A DNA stretch of 64,000 bases from Platanthera guangdongensis (Eukaryota; Streptophyta; Magnoliopsida; Asparagales; Orchidaceae): contig CM077150.1 in NCBI GenBank assembly GCA_039583875.1, forward strand, positions 181,354,375 to 181,418,374, read 5' to 3'. The notes under the pieces are model-generated. The model had not been told where the DNA came from. It saw nothing but the letters and a program-made list of their open reading frames with translations, and did no database searches. Both the position numbers and the translations under genes were made by a program. Shown piece after piece: positions 1 to 10,444 of the stretch. Position 1 is the stretch's first letter. Every line of letters begins with the position of its first letter.

Positions 1-1886
1 ATTCACAGAGCTAACTAAAACAGAAAATGTATCATTAACGGGTTAAATTACTATCAAACTGAAATAACTGATATATAAAATACACGGGTGAAATACTACA
101 ATACAACTGTTTGTAAATAAAGCAAAGTACAACAAACAATGGTACAACTGAATAAACTGACGACTGAAGGCTGAGCTGCAAATCCTAAGCGGATGCCCTG
201 ACCTGATCCCCCTGTAAAAACAAGTTTCAAATGGGTCAGACCCACTGAGGAGTAAGAAAAACTACTCTCTCCAGCAACACTTGAAGAAAACATTTTAGGT
301 TAAGTAAGACTTGAAATTAAAAGTTGTATAACTATTCTAATATTAAACGTGACATTTGTAATCATGATCTGACATGAATTCAACCTATCGTGTGATCTGA
401 CACACTCTTACTTATATGTATAAATCGTCGAATTCTGAAGTTCTGAAGTTGTATATGTGGTAAGTTTCCACCCGTTTCACTGACTTCTTATCATCTTGTG
501 TCACTAAGGACTGTGCACAACTAGAGACAGCATTCCGAGTGGCAAGCCTGATGTTGCCCTGAACCGAGTGCTCCTCAAGTGGAAAACAGACTCCTACCTG
601 AGGAGTTTCATATCTGAAACAAGGGTCATCGACTCTGAGCTTGAAATACGAGTGGTGGCCTACTGACCCTGGAAATACGGTGGTGTGCCTCCACCAGGAT
701 CGCGAGGGTAAACCCTTCCTTGCCAGATTTCTTGATTTTCACTTATACAAATATTCAACGAGTCTAACACATAATAAGACTCTAGTTAATTTTCATGATA
801 CTGATTCTGTTAAATTATGCGTAAGCATATCCTACCCCGTTGACCTAGTTCTAACTTTAGGAACTTGTAGATTTAAGTGTGTATACCAACATTTTTCGTA
901 CATGAAAAAAATTAATCTGAACTGCTGGACTAAAAGGAGTTGAATTTCTTACCGCAGTGGTTCAACATTAGTACACGCGTCAATGCGACATGGAGGTTTT
1001 CTCCAAGGATCATACTACTAAGAACATCTCCAATCCCTTGCTCCAACGGACACCGAAATCTGAAATCCAAACGGGAACCTAAACTTAGGCGTTTTTCCCC
1101 TTTTTATGGTTTTGGTAGAATTTCCACATAATATAAACATCTAATAATGAAGGAAAAGAACACAAACAAGAGCGTTACCTCGAACTAACAGCGACTAAAC
1201 CACATAATAGGTGGTTGATTTTTGATCGGGAAGGTCCTAATTTCTATATTCCTAATTTGGGGCAAAAGAACGAAGGCTAAACATTTTTGGGTATCAAGCA
1301 TGACGATTTACCCAAGATACAGAAGGATAAGGAGGAACATTACTCACCAAAACAAAACAGCGGTTTCCGCAAGAATCTTCCCAACAGCTAGGGTTGGAGA
1401 TTCACCCCTTTACGGTACTAGGAGGGAAAGAGAAGGTCAGCTAGGTCTGCTGAGGGGGAAAAAGAAGTGGATGCTGGCCTCCGGCGCCGGATTCCGGCGA
1501 GAATTGGCCGACAATATTGCTTCGCGGGAGCACGACTGCGAGCGGTTACGGGGCCGAGTGCGGAAAGATGAAACTAGCAGAAATGAGGAAGAATGTTATC
1601 GGGATAAAGAGGCGCGATATAAGGGCGACGGTTCGATATACCGTGAACCGGTATATTTAAGGCATATAGATAAGTTATAATGTTAAAATTGGTGCTCTTG
1701 ATTGAGCATTGAAATGTCATGTTATAATTATATATTTATTTATATGTTAATACACTATCACTAGGGAGTGTTATATAAAATAAATGTTACCTTCACACTC
1801 CGCTGACTCGATCAATTAAGTTCGCGATCGGATCCTGAAATTAATTTAAGGCTTTTAAGCGCGACGTCAAAATCTGGGATGTTACA
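1..1886 (-). repeat. 3' LTR of Gypsy-A, partial
   Basis: Aligns by eye with 7152-9054 along its whole length, including the ends gggatgttaca. The terminal inverted repeat begins TGTAACATCCC in element orientation. About 180 bp of the distal end lies left of the window. Open frames here have no recognisable product. Confidence 0.92.
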
Positions 1887-1900
1887 AATCTTCCCTCCAA
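1887..1900 (-). other. Polypurine tract of Gypsy-A
   Basis: In element orientation TTGGAGGGAAGATT lies directly against the 3' LTR start TGTAACATCCC. This is the expected plus-strand primer for reverse transcription. Confidence 0.8.
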
Positions 1901-1929
1901 TTAAATTTCGTCCTCAAAAATTGTAAACG

Positions 1930-3118
1930 TACAAGAATCAAAGAGGAACGCATAGTCTTCATTGCCACGGAGTTCGTCCTCTCTTTCCCAAGTATACTAT
2001 GGTCGACCACAATTCATCCAAAGGACCTTAACCATACAGATCTCTCTGTTTCTAAGCTTCTGAATACTCGAATCCTCAATCCTGACTGACAAAATACTGA
2101 TACTGAGAATTGATTCAATCGGCGCATCTGTAGTACTGATCACCTAATTTGGATCTCCGACTGCTCTCCTCAGATAGCAGACGTGGAATACGTCATGTAA
2201 TCCACCCAAATCCTCAGGTAAGGCCAACCTATATGCAACCTCACCTATGCGTTCTAGCATCTTAAATGGGCCGACAAATCTGGGACTCAACGTTTTCATC
2301 CGCTTAAACCTACAGACTCCCTTGACCGGTCTCACCTTCAGATAAACATGTTCCCCAACCTTGAATTCAACTGCTCTATGTCTCTTGTCGTAGTACTTGG
2401 CTTGTCTGTCCTGAGCAATCCTCATGCGTTCCTGAATGAGCCTAACTCTGTCAGTGGTCTTGTCAATCCAGGAATCTTTGCTAGAAGCTCTCTCTTCGCT
2501 TTCTGCCCAACATAAAGGTGTCCGACAACGCCTGCCATACAACGCCTCGAAGGGTACCATGCCGATACACGCCTGGAAGCTATTGTTATAGGAGAATTCT
2601 ACTAAGGTAACATACTTCTCCCATTTGCCGCCAAAATCAAAAATACACATGTGAAGCATGTCTTCATAGGTCCTATTAGTATGCTGTCTGACCATCGGTC
2701 TGGTGGTGGAAAGCTGTGTTAAACTTCATCTGGGTACCCAGGTGCTCCTGAACCTATCTCCAATATCTGGCAGTAAATCTACCATCTCTATCTGACATGA
2801 TAGACTTTGGGACGCCATGAAGCCGAACTATCTCATCCACGTACAACTGAACCAACTTTGGACCCTGGTCGTTTTCTTGTTGGGAATAAAATGTGCAACC
2901 TCGGACAGTCGATCAACTATCAACCAAATCGAGTCATTCTCATTCTGAGACCTAGGGAGACCATGCACGAAATCCATAAAGATGTCTTCAAAATTCCACT
3001 CTGGAATAGGAAGAGGTTGCAGCTTGCCTCCAGGCCACTGACACTCCGCCTTAATTAACATGCATGTCTCGCACTTCCCCACATAGTCAAAGACATCTCC
3101 TTTAATTCCTGGCCACAA
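1930..3118 (-). pseudogene. Gypsy-A integrase and chromodomain remnant
   Basis: Integrase of a chromovirus, which inserts the cDNA into the host genome. 2828-3118 holds the second half of the zinc finger (KCETC) and the start of the core (FMDFVHGLPRS). 2144-2695 holds the C-terminal half (FSYNNSF, ALYGRRCRTPL, LSPRFVGPF, HDVFHVCYLRR). A frame break lies near 3110 at the WPG motif and another between about 2700 and 2860, where GVPKSIMSDRDG sits in another frame. Below 2144 a chromodomain-like stretch (VRIEDSSIQKLRN, MVKVLWMNC) continues to about 1960 with an internal TAG. In chromoviruses this domain targets integration to marked chromatin. Not functional as it stands. Confidence 0.85.
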
Positions 3119-5169
3119 ACTGACTTCTTGAGGTTTGCATACATCTTTGTGCTGCCTGAATGAATGAAGTATCTGGAGTTGTGAGCTTCATATTGTATGT
3201 CCTCCCGAAGATGGCTAACATCCGGGATGCACACTCTACCATCAAACAATAGTAAATCCTCTTGAATACAAAATTTCTCCCCCTGACCTGCCTGAATCAA
3301 AGACCAAATTTCTGACATCTTTGGATCCAGTGGTAGAGCTGCCCTGATCTTACCCTTGATATCACATGTAATTTCCATCCAACCCAAACTCGCAGACCCA
3401 AAGCTAGAGCGTGGCACTATACTGATCTCTAACCTCTCCAACTCTTGCACCAGCTCCTTCTGCTGAGTAAGGAGGGAGTAACTCGATCCTCTACGACTAA
3501 GTGCATCAGCCACTACATTCACCTTTCCTGGGTGGTACTGAATGATCACATCATAGTCAGACAAAAACTCGAGCCACCTATACTGCCTCATGTTGAGCGC
3601 CTGCTGCTCAAAAATATACTTGAGACTCTTATGATCTGTGAAGGTCGTACACCGTACACCGTAGAGATAGTGCCTCCAAATCTTCAAAGCTTGGATGATA
3701 GTTGCTAACTCCAAGTCGTGCACTGGATAATTTCTCTCGTGATTCTTCAATTGTGTGGAGGCAAAAGCTATAACCTTCCCGTGCTGCATGAGAACACATC
3801 CCAGACCCTGGCCTGAAGAATCACTGAAAATCTGAAAGCCATCTATGCCTGAAGGAAGACATAATATTGGTGCATCCGATAATATGGTCTTCAGCTCTCC
3901 GAAAGAGGACTCGCACTCTGAGGTCCAACTAAAAGTTCTTCCCTCCCTGGTAAGCGTAGTCAAAGGAAGGTCTATCTTCGAAAAATCCTGAATAAACCTC
4001 CGGTAGTAGCCTGCTAAGCCGAGAAAACTTCGGATCTCTGCTACCGACTTCGGCCTTGGCCAATCTCTGATCGCCTCAATCTTTTTTGGATCAACCGCAA
4101 GTCCATCCTTACTAATCACGTGACCCAAGAATGCCATTTCTGGAATCCAGAACTCGCACTTAGAAAATTTGACATATAACTGATTCTGCCTAAGGATGCC
4201 CAAAACTACACTAAGGTGCGCGACATGCTTTTCTTTGCTCCTCGAATACACTAGGATATCATCAATAAAGACAATAACAAATCGATCCAAGAACTCCCTG
4301 AATACCCTGTTCATCAAATCCAAAAATACAGGCGGAGCATTGGTCAACCCAAATGGCACGACCGCAAACTCAAAGTGTCCGTATCTGGTGCTAAATGTTG
4401 TCTTCTGGATGTCGTGCTCTCGAATCCTCAACTGATGGTATCCCAACCTCAGATCTAACTTGGAATACGTGCAAGACCCCTCGAGTTGACCGAACAAGTC
4501 ATTTATCCATGGAAGAGGATACTTGTTCTTAATAGTAAGTTTATTCAACTCTCTGTAGTCAATGCACAATCTCAAACTGTCGTCATTTTTCTTCACAAAA
4601 AGGACTGGAGCCCTCCATGACGACGTACTAGGTCTGATGAATCCCAGATCAAGTAACTCCTGCAACTGAATCTTTAACTCAGCCAACTCTCTGGGAGTCA
4701 TGCGATAAGGAGCCTTGACCACTGGTGCAGATCCAGGAATATGGTTAATCTGAAAATCAATCTCTCTGGAGGGAGGAGCACCAGGTAGGTTCTCTGGGAA
4801 CACATCTGGAAACTCACACACCACTGGTACTTCTTGCAAAATGGCTTTGGCTTCCACATGCAATAGTACTAAAAAGGCGGGACACCCTTTACTGACATGC
4901 CTCCTAGCTTTTACCGAAGAGATGATCAGCTTGGATACTCCTTTCAAACCTTGGAACGTAATCAGAGACTGATCAGTTCCTTCTAGCTGAATCTCCTTAC
5001 TTCTGCAATCTATTTTGGCATCCATGTCGGTCAGCCAATCCATGCCCAAAATTAGATCAAACTCGACAATAGGTAAAAGAGACGTCTCCACCACAATATC
5101 TACTTCTCCGAAAACAACTGACGCCTTACACTTGCGTATGGTTTGCAGCACTGAACCGTTAGGCATCAT
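3055..5169 (-). pseudogene. Gypsy-A reverse transcriptase, RNase H and start of integrase
   Basis: A 704-codon open stretch of the gypsy pol polyprotein. Residues 37-46 ([10 protein letters not shown]) are the end of the aspartic protease. The RT runs from about residue 155 to 335, with [10 protein letters not shown] (catalytic Asp about 239) and FIDDIL (Asp-Asp at 303-304). RNase H starts near 446 with [13 protein letters not shown], where the usual DAS is DSS, and continues through [10 protein letters not shown] and [10 protein letters not shown]. The end reaches the integrase zinc finger ([11 protein letters not shown]). The listed start is only the first Met after an in-frame TAG at 5185-5187. 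The true reading continues upstream into the protease active site at about 5259. RT and RNase H look largely intact. Confidence 0.93.
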
Positions 5170-5300
5170 AACATTTATCGGAATCTAGTCGCTGAGGGCT
5201 TCTAGGCCAAGCTTGCGAGCAAAAGATTCCGCCATGAATGAGTGTGATGCACCCGTATCAAAGAGGACCTTAGACGGCACACCATTAACTATGAGGATAC
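5169..5300 (-). pseudogene. Gypsy-A protease active-site segment (fourth gag-pol exon start)
   Basis: Begins at a splice acceptor at 5301-5302 and reads in frame into the pol open stretch. It contains the retropepsin motif LFDTGASHSFMA, with the catalytic Asp codon at 5257-5259. An in-frame TAG at 5185-5187 separates the active site from the rest of pol, so a full polyprotein needs readthrough or the copy is dead. The equivalent stretch of Gypsy-G is open here but lacks the catalytic Asp. Confidence 0.85.
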
Positions 5301-5390
5301 CTAAATGCAAGTGTATATTATTATCTCATTTTAAGAGTTGCTGGGAGGTAGAATAGATATTAGGACAAACTATTTACTAAAGTTCCAAAC
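5301..5390 (-). other. Intron C of Gypsy-A (gag-protease junction)
   Basis: 90 nt with GT at 5389-5390 and AG at 5301-5302 in element orientation; the acceptor is CATTTAG. It is AT-rich. Removing it joins ...TTT CTG ACA G to GT ATC CTC ATA and gives the reading ...FLTG-ILIVNGVPSK... into the protease without a stop. The same position in Gypsy-G has a 90 nt intron. Basis: seen in the sequence; splicing itself is inferred. Confidence 0.82.
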
Positions 5391-5544
5391 CTGTCAGAAA
5401 ATCCTCCTGATCCTTGGCCTCCTGCTGACCAAGACCATAAGCTCGGGGCTGAACTAAACCACGTCCTGCAGTTGGCTTCAGATCAGTAACCACCACAACC
5501 TTCCCTTTATCGATCCGACTTGAACCACCACGCTCGGAATTTGA
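5391..5544 (-). pseudogene. Gypsy-A third gag exon (linker before protease)
   Basis: 154 nt between two introns, with no stop in the frame imposed by splicing. It reads NSERGGSSRIDKGKV then TAGRGLVQPRAYGLGQQEA, a charged linker typical between the gag zinc knuckle and the protease. It keeps phase 0 with the upstream exon (ends AAT CAG) and phase 1 with the downstream one. No known domain. Confidence 0.78.
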
Positions 5545-5632
5545 CTGAAATTCAAGTTACAGTACACAATTTAAATTTTTCCAAAGAGAAATCCTTAATG
5601 AGAGAAAATTTCCCAGTGTATGATCATATTAC
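5545..5632 (-). other. Intron B of Gypsy-A (after zinc knuckle)
   Basis: 88 nt, donor CAG|GTAATATG (GT at 5631-5632) and acceptor TGAATTTCAG (AG at 5545-5546), with an AT-rich interior. Without splicing, gag ends 3 codons into this segment. With splicing it continues in frame. Gypsy-G has an 84 nt intron at the same codon. Confidence 0.82.
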
Positions 5633-6225
5633 CTGATTACCCGCATACTCTGTGCAATTCCGAGCAATGTGTCCAGCTCTCTGAAACTTGAAGCAGACCC
5701 CTGAAGAAGCCAAACATTGTCCATAGTGGTGACGATTGCATTTGGAACAAAGGGGATAGTCTCTGGGCTTGCCCCCAGACTGATTGCCCTGCTTGTAATC
5801 AGACTTCCGCTTTTTGTTCCAACAGTCCTTTGACTGATTCTTATCCTGTTGAGCCGGTGGCCCTCCTTGAGGCCGCTTGGCGCAGAAACTATCGCGCCTC
5901 TGCACATGCTGCTGATCTGCTTCTAACCTTCGTGCTGTATCCAACAAACTCCTATAATCGGCGTTGACCATGGTCATCAACGACTGTCTCAATGAGTATC
6001 GTAGGCCATCCACTAAACGGCTGCACCTCTCAGCGTCATCTCCCAGCATCTCGCCCGCATAGCGAGATAAGTGAGTAAGTTTTCGCTCATACTCAGCCAC
6101 AGACTTATCAACTTGAAAGTGCTTGAGATACTTCTATTGGAGACCTCGTCGAGCAGAAGGGAGCACGAACCAGCTTGCAAGAGTCCTAGAAAAATTGCCC
6201 CAAGTAAACAAATCTGCTGTACGAC
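5633..6225 (-). pseudogene. Gypsy-A gag second exon with degenerate zinc knuckle
   Basis: Capsid and nucleocapsid part of gag. In the frame set by splicing it opens RTADLFTWGNF and continues with VAEYERKLTHLSRYAGEM and RCSRLVDGLR, typical of chromovirus gag. An amber codon at 6134-6136 follows CTC CAA and is matched at the same codon in Gypsy-G. The C-terminal zinc knuckle reads CFKFQRAGHIARNC, where the second Cys of CX2CX4HX4C has become Phe, so RNA binding is probably impaired. Confidence 0.85.
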
Positions 6226-6306
6226 CTGGCACGGAAAAGGTCACACTATGCCATACTATAAGTTAAAATATTCTTATAAACGAGGGAATTTAACTTGAAG
6301 TCTTAC
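6226..6306 (-). other. Intron A of Gypsy-A (within gag)
   Basis: 81 nt, donor GCAG|GTAAGACTT (GT at 6305-6306) and acceptor GTGCCAG (AG at 6226-6227). Splicing joins GAC CCT GCA G to GT CGT ACA GCA and restores DPAG-RTADLFTW, the usual uninterrupted gag sequence of this family. Gypsy-G has an 84 nt intron at the same place. Confidence 0.85.
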
Positions 6307-6703
6307 CTGCAGGGTCATCTGCCGGATACTTATCCCACCAAACCTTTGCCTCACCCCGAAGAAGGAAAGCTGCCAACTGAACTTTTTTATTTTTGGGACA
6401 TGCCATGACATTCAACAAATCTCTGATGTTCGGGATACAGTCGTCGGTGTCCATCAGGGTTCCATCTTCACTATAGTTGGAAGGGTGGAGGTCTCTAAAA
6501 TCCCTCAAGTAACGATCCAGACCGACCTCCACAGCTAGAGGTGCAGGGACTGGTGCTGAAGCGGGAACCGAAATCCCAGCAGCCAGCCCTCTCTAAAATT
6601 CCAATAATGCAACCGCTACTGCCTTGGCAATCTGGGCTGTCAAATCAGTAGGTTCTACTGCTGCTGGTGCGGGTGGCGCAGGAGGCGCATCAACATCACC
6701 CAT
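6307..6703 (-). pseudogene. Gypsy-A gag first exon
   Basis: Starts at the ATG whose complement is 6701-6703. The N-terminus (MGDVDAPPAPPAP) is rich in Pro and Ala. It then reads AQIAKAVAVALLEF, a TAG at 6593-6595, and GLDRYLRDFRDLHPSN with FLLRGEAKVWWDK, which are gag hallmarks. The exon ends at the donor at 6306. The N-terminal TAG is a lesion. Upstream, a pyrimidine-rich run ending in AG at 6764-6765 could be a further splice acceptor in the leader; no donor was settled. Confidence 0.82.
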
Positions 6704-6951
6704 GGCTGAATCAGGAGCAGTACTCTGACGTTAGGGTTCCCCTTGTTCGCTTTCTCGAGGTGCCTAAAGGACAAAGAAAATAGGAATATTAGTCTTGGAT
6801 AATACAACAGAGAATTCCATTACCGAAAGTATTTTTTTTTATATACTAGCAACGCTAAAAGTTGGATAAACTCGATGACGCCTCTATCGAGAGTCTGACT
6901 CTAGCGCAAACCTATGGCTCTGTTAATTTACTGGGTCCAGGGATCCTAAAT

Positions 6952-6967
6952 CTCCGCTCTGATACCA
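6952..6967 (-). other. Primer binding site of Gypsy-A
   Basis: In element orientation TGGTATCAGAGCGGAG, 3 nt inside the 5' LTR. It is complementary to the 3' end of plant initiator methionine tRNA, the usual primer for first-strand synthesis. Confidence 0.88.
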
Positions 6968-6970
6968 ATT

Positions 6971-9054
6971 TATAACATCCCAACCAAGTTTAATAGAAAT
7001 AAGCGGTCGGGCCGGGTCCGCGAAAACAAGTAAACTAAGTAACGGTATATAAACTGATATAAAACAGGTAAAAGTAATGAAAGTGTTAAAGAAAGACTTA
7101 CGACGGAAAAGTGAAATAATTCTAAGGTTAAAAGTGTACCTGACAAGCTGAATTCACAGAGCCAACTAAAACAAAAAATGTATCATTAACGGGTTAAATT
7201 ACTGTCAAATTGAAATAACTGATATATCAAATACACGGGTGAAATACTACAATATAACTGTCTGTAAATAAAGCAAAGTACAACAACAGTGGTACAACTG
7301 AATAAACTGACGACTGAACACTGAGCCGCCTATTCTAAGCGAATCCCCTGACCTAAGCCCCCTGTAAAAACAAGTTCAAAATGGGTCAGGCCTACTGAGA
7401 AGTAAGAAAAACTACTCTCTCCAATAACACTTGAAGAAAAAATTTTAGTTAAGTAAGACTTGAAATTAAAAGTTTGTATAACTAATCTAATATTAAACGT
7501 GACACTTGTAATCATGATTTGACATGAATTCAACCTATCATGTGATCTGACACACTTTTGTTTATCTGTATAAATCGTTGAATTCTGAAGTTCTGAAGTT
7601 GTATCTGTGGTAAGTTTCCACCTGTTTCACTGACTTCTTATCATCTTGTGTCACTAAGGACGACTGCGCACAACTAGAGACAACATTCAGAGTGGCAAGC
7701 CTAATGGTGCCCTGAACCGAGTGCTTCTCAAGTGGAACACAGACTCCTATCTGAGGAGTTTCATATCTGGAACAAGGGTCATCGACTCTGAGCTTGAAAT
7801 ACGAGTGGTGGCCTACTGACACTGGAAATACGGTGGTGTGCCTCCACCAGGATCGAGAGGGTTAACCCTTCCTCGCCAGATTTCTTGATTTTCACTTATA
7901 CTAATATTCAGTGAGTCTAACACAGAATAAGACTCTAGTTAAACACACTGGGCTTACGATTTTCATGATACTGATTCTGTTAAATTATGCATAAGCGTAT
8001 CATACCCCGTTGACCTGGTTCTAACTTTAGGAACTTGTAGATCTAAGTGTGTATACCAACATTTTTAGTACATGAAATAAATTAATCTGAACTGCTGGAT
8101 TGAAAAGAGTAGAATTTCTTACCGCGATGGTTCAACGTTCGTACACGCGTCGAGGCGACATGGAGGTTTTTCTCCAAAGATCAGACTACTAAGAACTTCT
8201 CGAATCCCTTGCTCGAACGATCACCAAAAATATGAAATCCAAACGGGAACCTAAACTTAGGCGTTTTTCCCCTTTTTAGGGTTTTCGTAGAATTTCCACA
8301 TAATATAAACATCTAATAATGAAGGAAATGAACGCAAACAAGAGCGTTACCTCGAACTAACAAACGACTAAACCACACAATAAGTGGTTGATTTCTGATC
8401 GGGAAGGTCCTAGTTTCTGGATTCCTAATTTGGGGCAAAAGAATGAAGGTTAAACATTTTTGGGTATCAAGCATGACGATTTACCCCAGATATGTAAGGA
8501 TAAGGAGGAACATTACTCACCGGAACAAAACAGCGGTTTCCGCAAGAATCTTCCCAACGGCTGGGGTTGGAGATTCACCCATTTAAGGTGCTAGGAGGGA
8601 AAAAGAAGGTCGGCTAGGGCTGCTGAGGTGGAAAAAGAAGTGGATGCTGGCCTCCGGCGTCGGATTCCGGCGAGAAATGGCCGACGACAGTGCTTTGCGA
8701 GAGCACAACTGCGAGCGGTTACGGGGACGGGTGCGGGAAGAGGAAACTAGCAGAAATGAGGAAGAATGCGGGTTATCGGGATAAAGAGGCACGATATAAG
8801 GGCGGCGGTTCGATATACCGTGAACCGGTATATTTAAGGCATTTAGATAAGTTATAATGTTAAAATTGGTGCTCATGATTGAGCATTGAAATGCCATGTT
8901 ATAATTATATATTTATTTATATGCTAATACACTATCACTAGGGAGTGTTATATAAAATAAATGTTACCTTCACACTCCGCCGACACGATCAATTAAGCTC
9001 GCGATCGGATCCTAAAATTAATTGAAGCGCGACGTCAAAATCTGGGATGTTACA
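6971..9054 (-). repeat. 5' LTR of Gypsy-A
   Basis: A 2084 bp LTR paired with 1-1886. Outer end TGTAACATCCC (element orientation). The inner end is TATAACATCCC on the plus strand, so the terminal TG has become TA. Differences from the left copy are scattered substitutions and small indels, so the insertion is not recent. No host gene within. Confidence 0.92.
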
Positions 9055-9475
9055 CTATGTATGCAGGGGGCTCTTTGTTACTTTGATTAGACAGACTATC
9101 CAAGTGACAATGATAAGAGGACAAACGACAGAATGCTGAGAAGGCTGAAATTTGTCTAAGTCCAGATGTATTGAGTGAAGGCAGTTCACTCAACGCCAGA
9201 TGGCCTTAAGCGTTAAGTAAAGACTACACAGTCAAAGCCTCAGCATTATCATGACAAGAATGATAGCACCAGCACCAATAAAACATCAGAAAAAGAATTG
9301 GGAGCACCCTTGTACTTACCCCCAACAACAACGAGCGCACTTGCGCACCACAACGGGCCTAAGAGTCCACCATGTGTACTATTACAAAAAATAAGAAATA
9401 TGAGCAATAATGACCCAAAAGTGTAGTGCATGTGAGTAAAAACTAGCCCAGATGAGTTTGAAAAACACTACAAAC
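9055..9475. other. Unassigned sequence between Gypsy-A and Copia-A
   Basis: About 420 bp with no recognised coding or repeat content. A minus-strand open frame at 9249-9431 has no domain I know. It may be host intron or an older repeat. Confidence 0.4.
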
Positions 9476-10365
9476 ATAAGACTTATCAATGGTGTAACCT
9501 CGTGTGTGCGTGTGCGTGTATAAGTACGGGAGACTCAAATTATTCATTCGGGTCTTTTCCTCAACATGGTATAAGAGGCGCGTCCCAAGGGTTTGCGCGA
9601 TTCTTTGGCCGACGCTCCCGTTCGCGACTACTCGTTCCGCGCCCTTCGCATCTCCAGCTCGCCGCTCGCCCTCCATCTTGGTTCGCCTCCAATCCGCATG
9701 CCGTCCTTCCGCCTCTGCCGCCAGCGATTCGCCGCGCATCTGCCTCCAGCGGTCTCGCGCACCGCCGCTCTCCCCCGCTTCGCCCCTCTCTCGTGCTCTA
9801 GGGGTGCCGATCATATGGTTGTTTGATCACCTTGTTTCCAGCGGTCACTTTCTCCCTTTTTCGTCCTTCCTTGCCCCTCTTTGGGCATGTGTGTCATTCC
9901 CCTCTTTCTATGAGGGCAGTCCCCCTTCTTCGTTCTCCATTGTGTTTTTTTTCAAAGTGTCATTGATTTCGATTTAGGGTTTCCTTAGGGCGGGAAATGA
10001 TTCCTATACCATCATGTCTTCCGGTGGAGCGGCTTCTCTTACTCCGACTTTCGTTGTATCTTGTCGTGACACCTCTGACCATGACACCCCTCAGATCACC
10101 ACTATGTAATTGGATGGTTACAATTACCTCCCGTGAGTTAGCTATATCATTTTTACCCTCAAAAGTCGTCAGTTGTTTTGTTATGTTAGTAGTACGATGA
10201 AGGCTCATGTCTGACTCTCCTGAGTAGCCTCAGTGGGAGTCTGAGAACTCTCTGGTGATGTCGTGGTTGCTTAACTCTATGACGGAGCCCATCGCTTGGA
10301 ACTATCTGTTCTTGCATACTGCAGCAGATATTTGGAAGCACGCAGAGACTACCGACTCTTATCAT
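9476..10365 (+). mobile_element. Copia-A: 5' fragment of a Ty1/copia element
   Basis: The end of an LTR with a TATA-like stretch at 9519 closes with CAACA at 9566. A primer-like site follows (TGGTATAAGAGGCG, 9567-9580, a decayed tRNA-iMet site), then a GC- and CT-rich leader. Gag starts at ATG 10014 (MSSGGAASLTP), hits TAA and TGA in the LDGYNYLP motif, and continues as NSLVMSWLLNSM and WNYLFLHTAADIWKHAE to about 10363. This last part is closely similar in kind to Copia-F gag. It is cut off where Gypsy-B starts. The LTR start is uncertain. Confidence 0.75.
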
Positions 10366-10427
10366 GTCGAGGCAGTTAAAAGTTCATGAACGCAACTACC
10401 CCACTCATGTTTTGGAATTCGCTGCGA

Positions 10428-10444
10428 TGGTGTTTGCATTAAAA
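10428..10444 (+). repeat. Left target-site duplication of the LINE
   Basis: tggtgtttgcattaaaa, matched by 11518-11534 with one mismatch (a/g). A 17 bp duplication is typical of target-primed LINE insertion. Confidence 0.88.

Larger units (their letters stand above)
1..9054 (-). mobile_element. Gypsy-A: Tekay/Del-like Ty3 chromovirus, left end outside window
   Basis: LTR retrotransposon read on the minus strand. In element order it has the 5' LTR (6971-9054), a tRNA-iMet primer site, gag, protease, RT, RNase H, integrase, a chromodomain remnant, a polypurine tract and part of the 3' LTR (1-1886). The domain order PR-RT-RH-IN plus a C-terminal chromodomain places it in the Ty3/gypsy chromoviruses; Tekay/Del is my family inference from the RT and IN motifs and the 2 kb LTR. 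The polyprotein carries several nonsense and frameshift lesions, so the copy is defective. Three short introns interrupt gag/protease. The 5 bp after the right LTR is ctatg; its partner lies off the left edge. Confidence 0.9.

Noticed and set aside
9249..9431. Next SCD1 exon at the donor-like GGGGGTAAGTAC near 9315
   Set aside because: The upstream reading does not encode a WD40 blade.
9443..9977. Overlapping open frames on both strands near 9.5-10 kb as genes
   Set aside because: The GC-rich copia leader gives open frames in several frames at once; only the downstream gag motifs are real.
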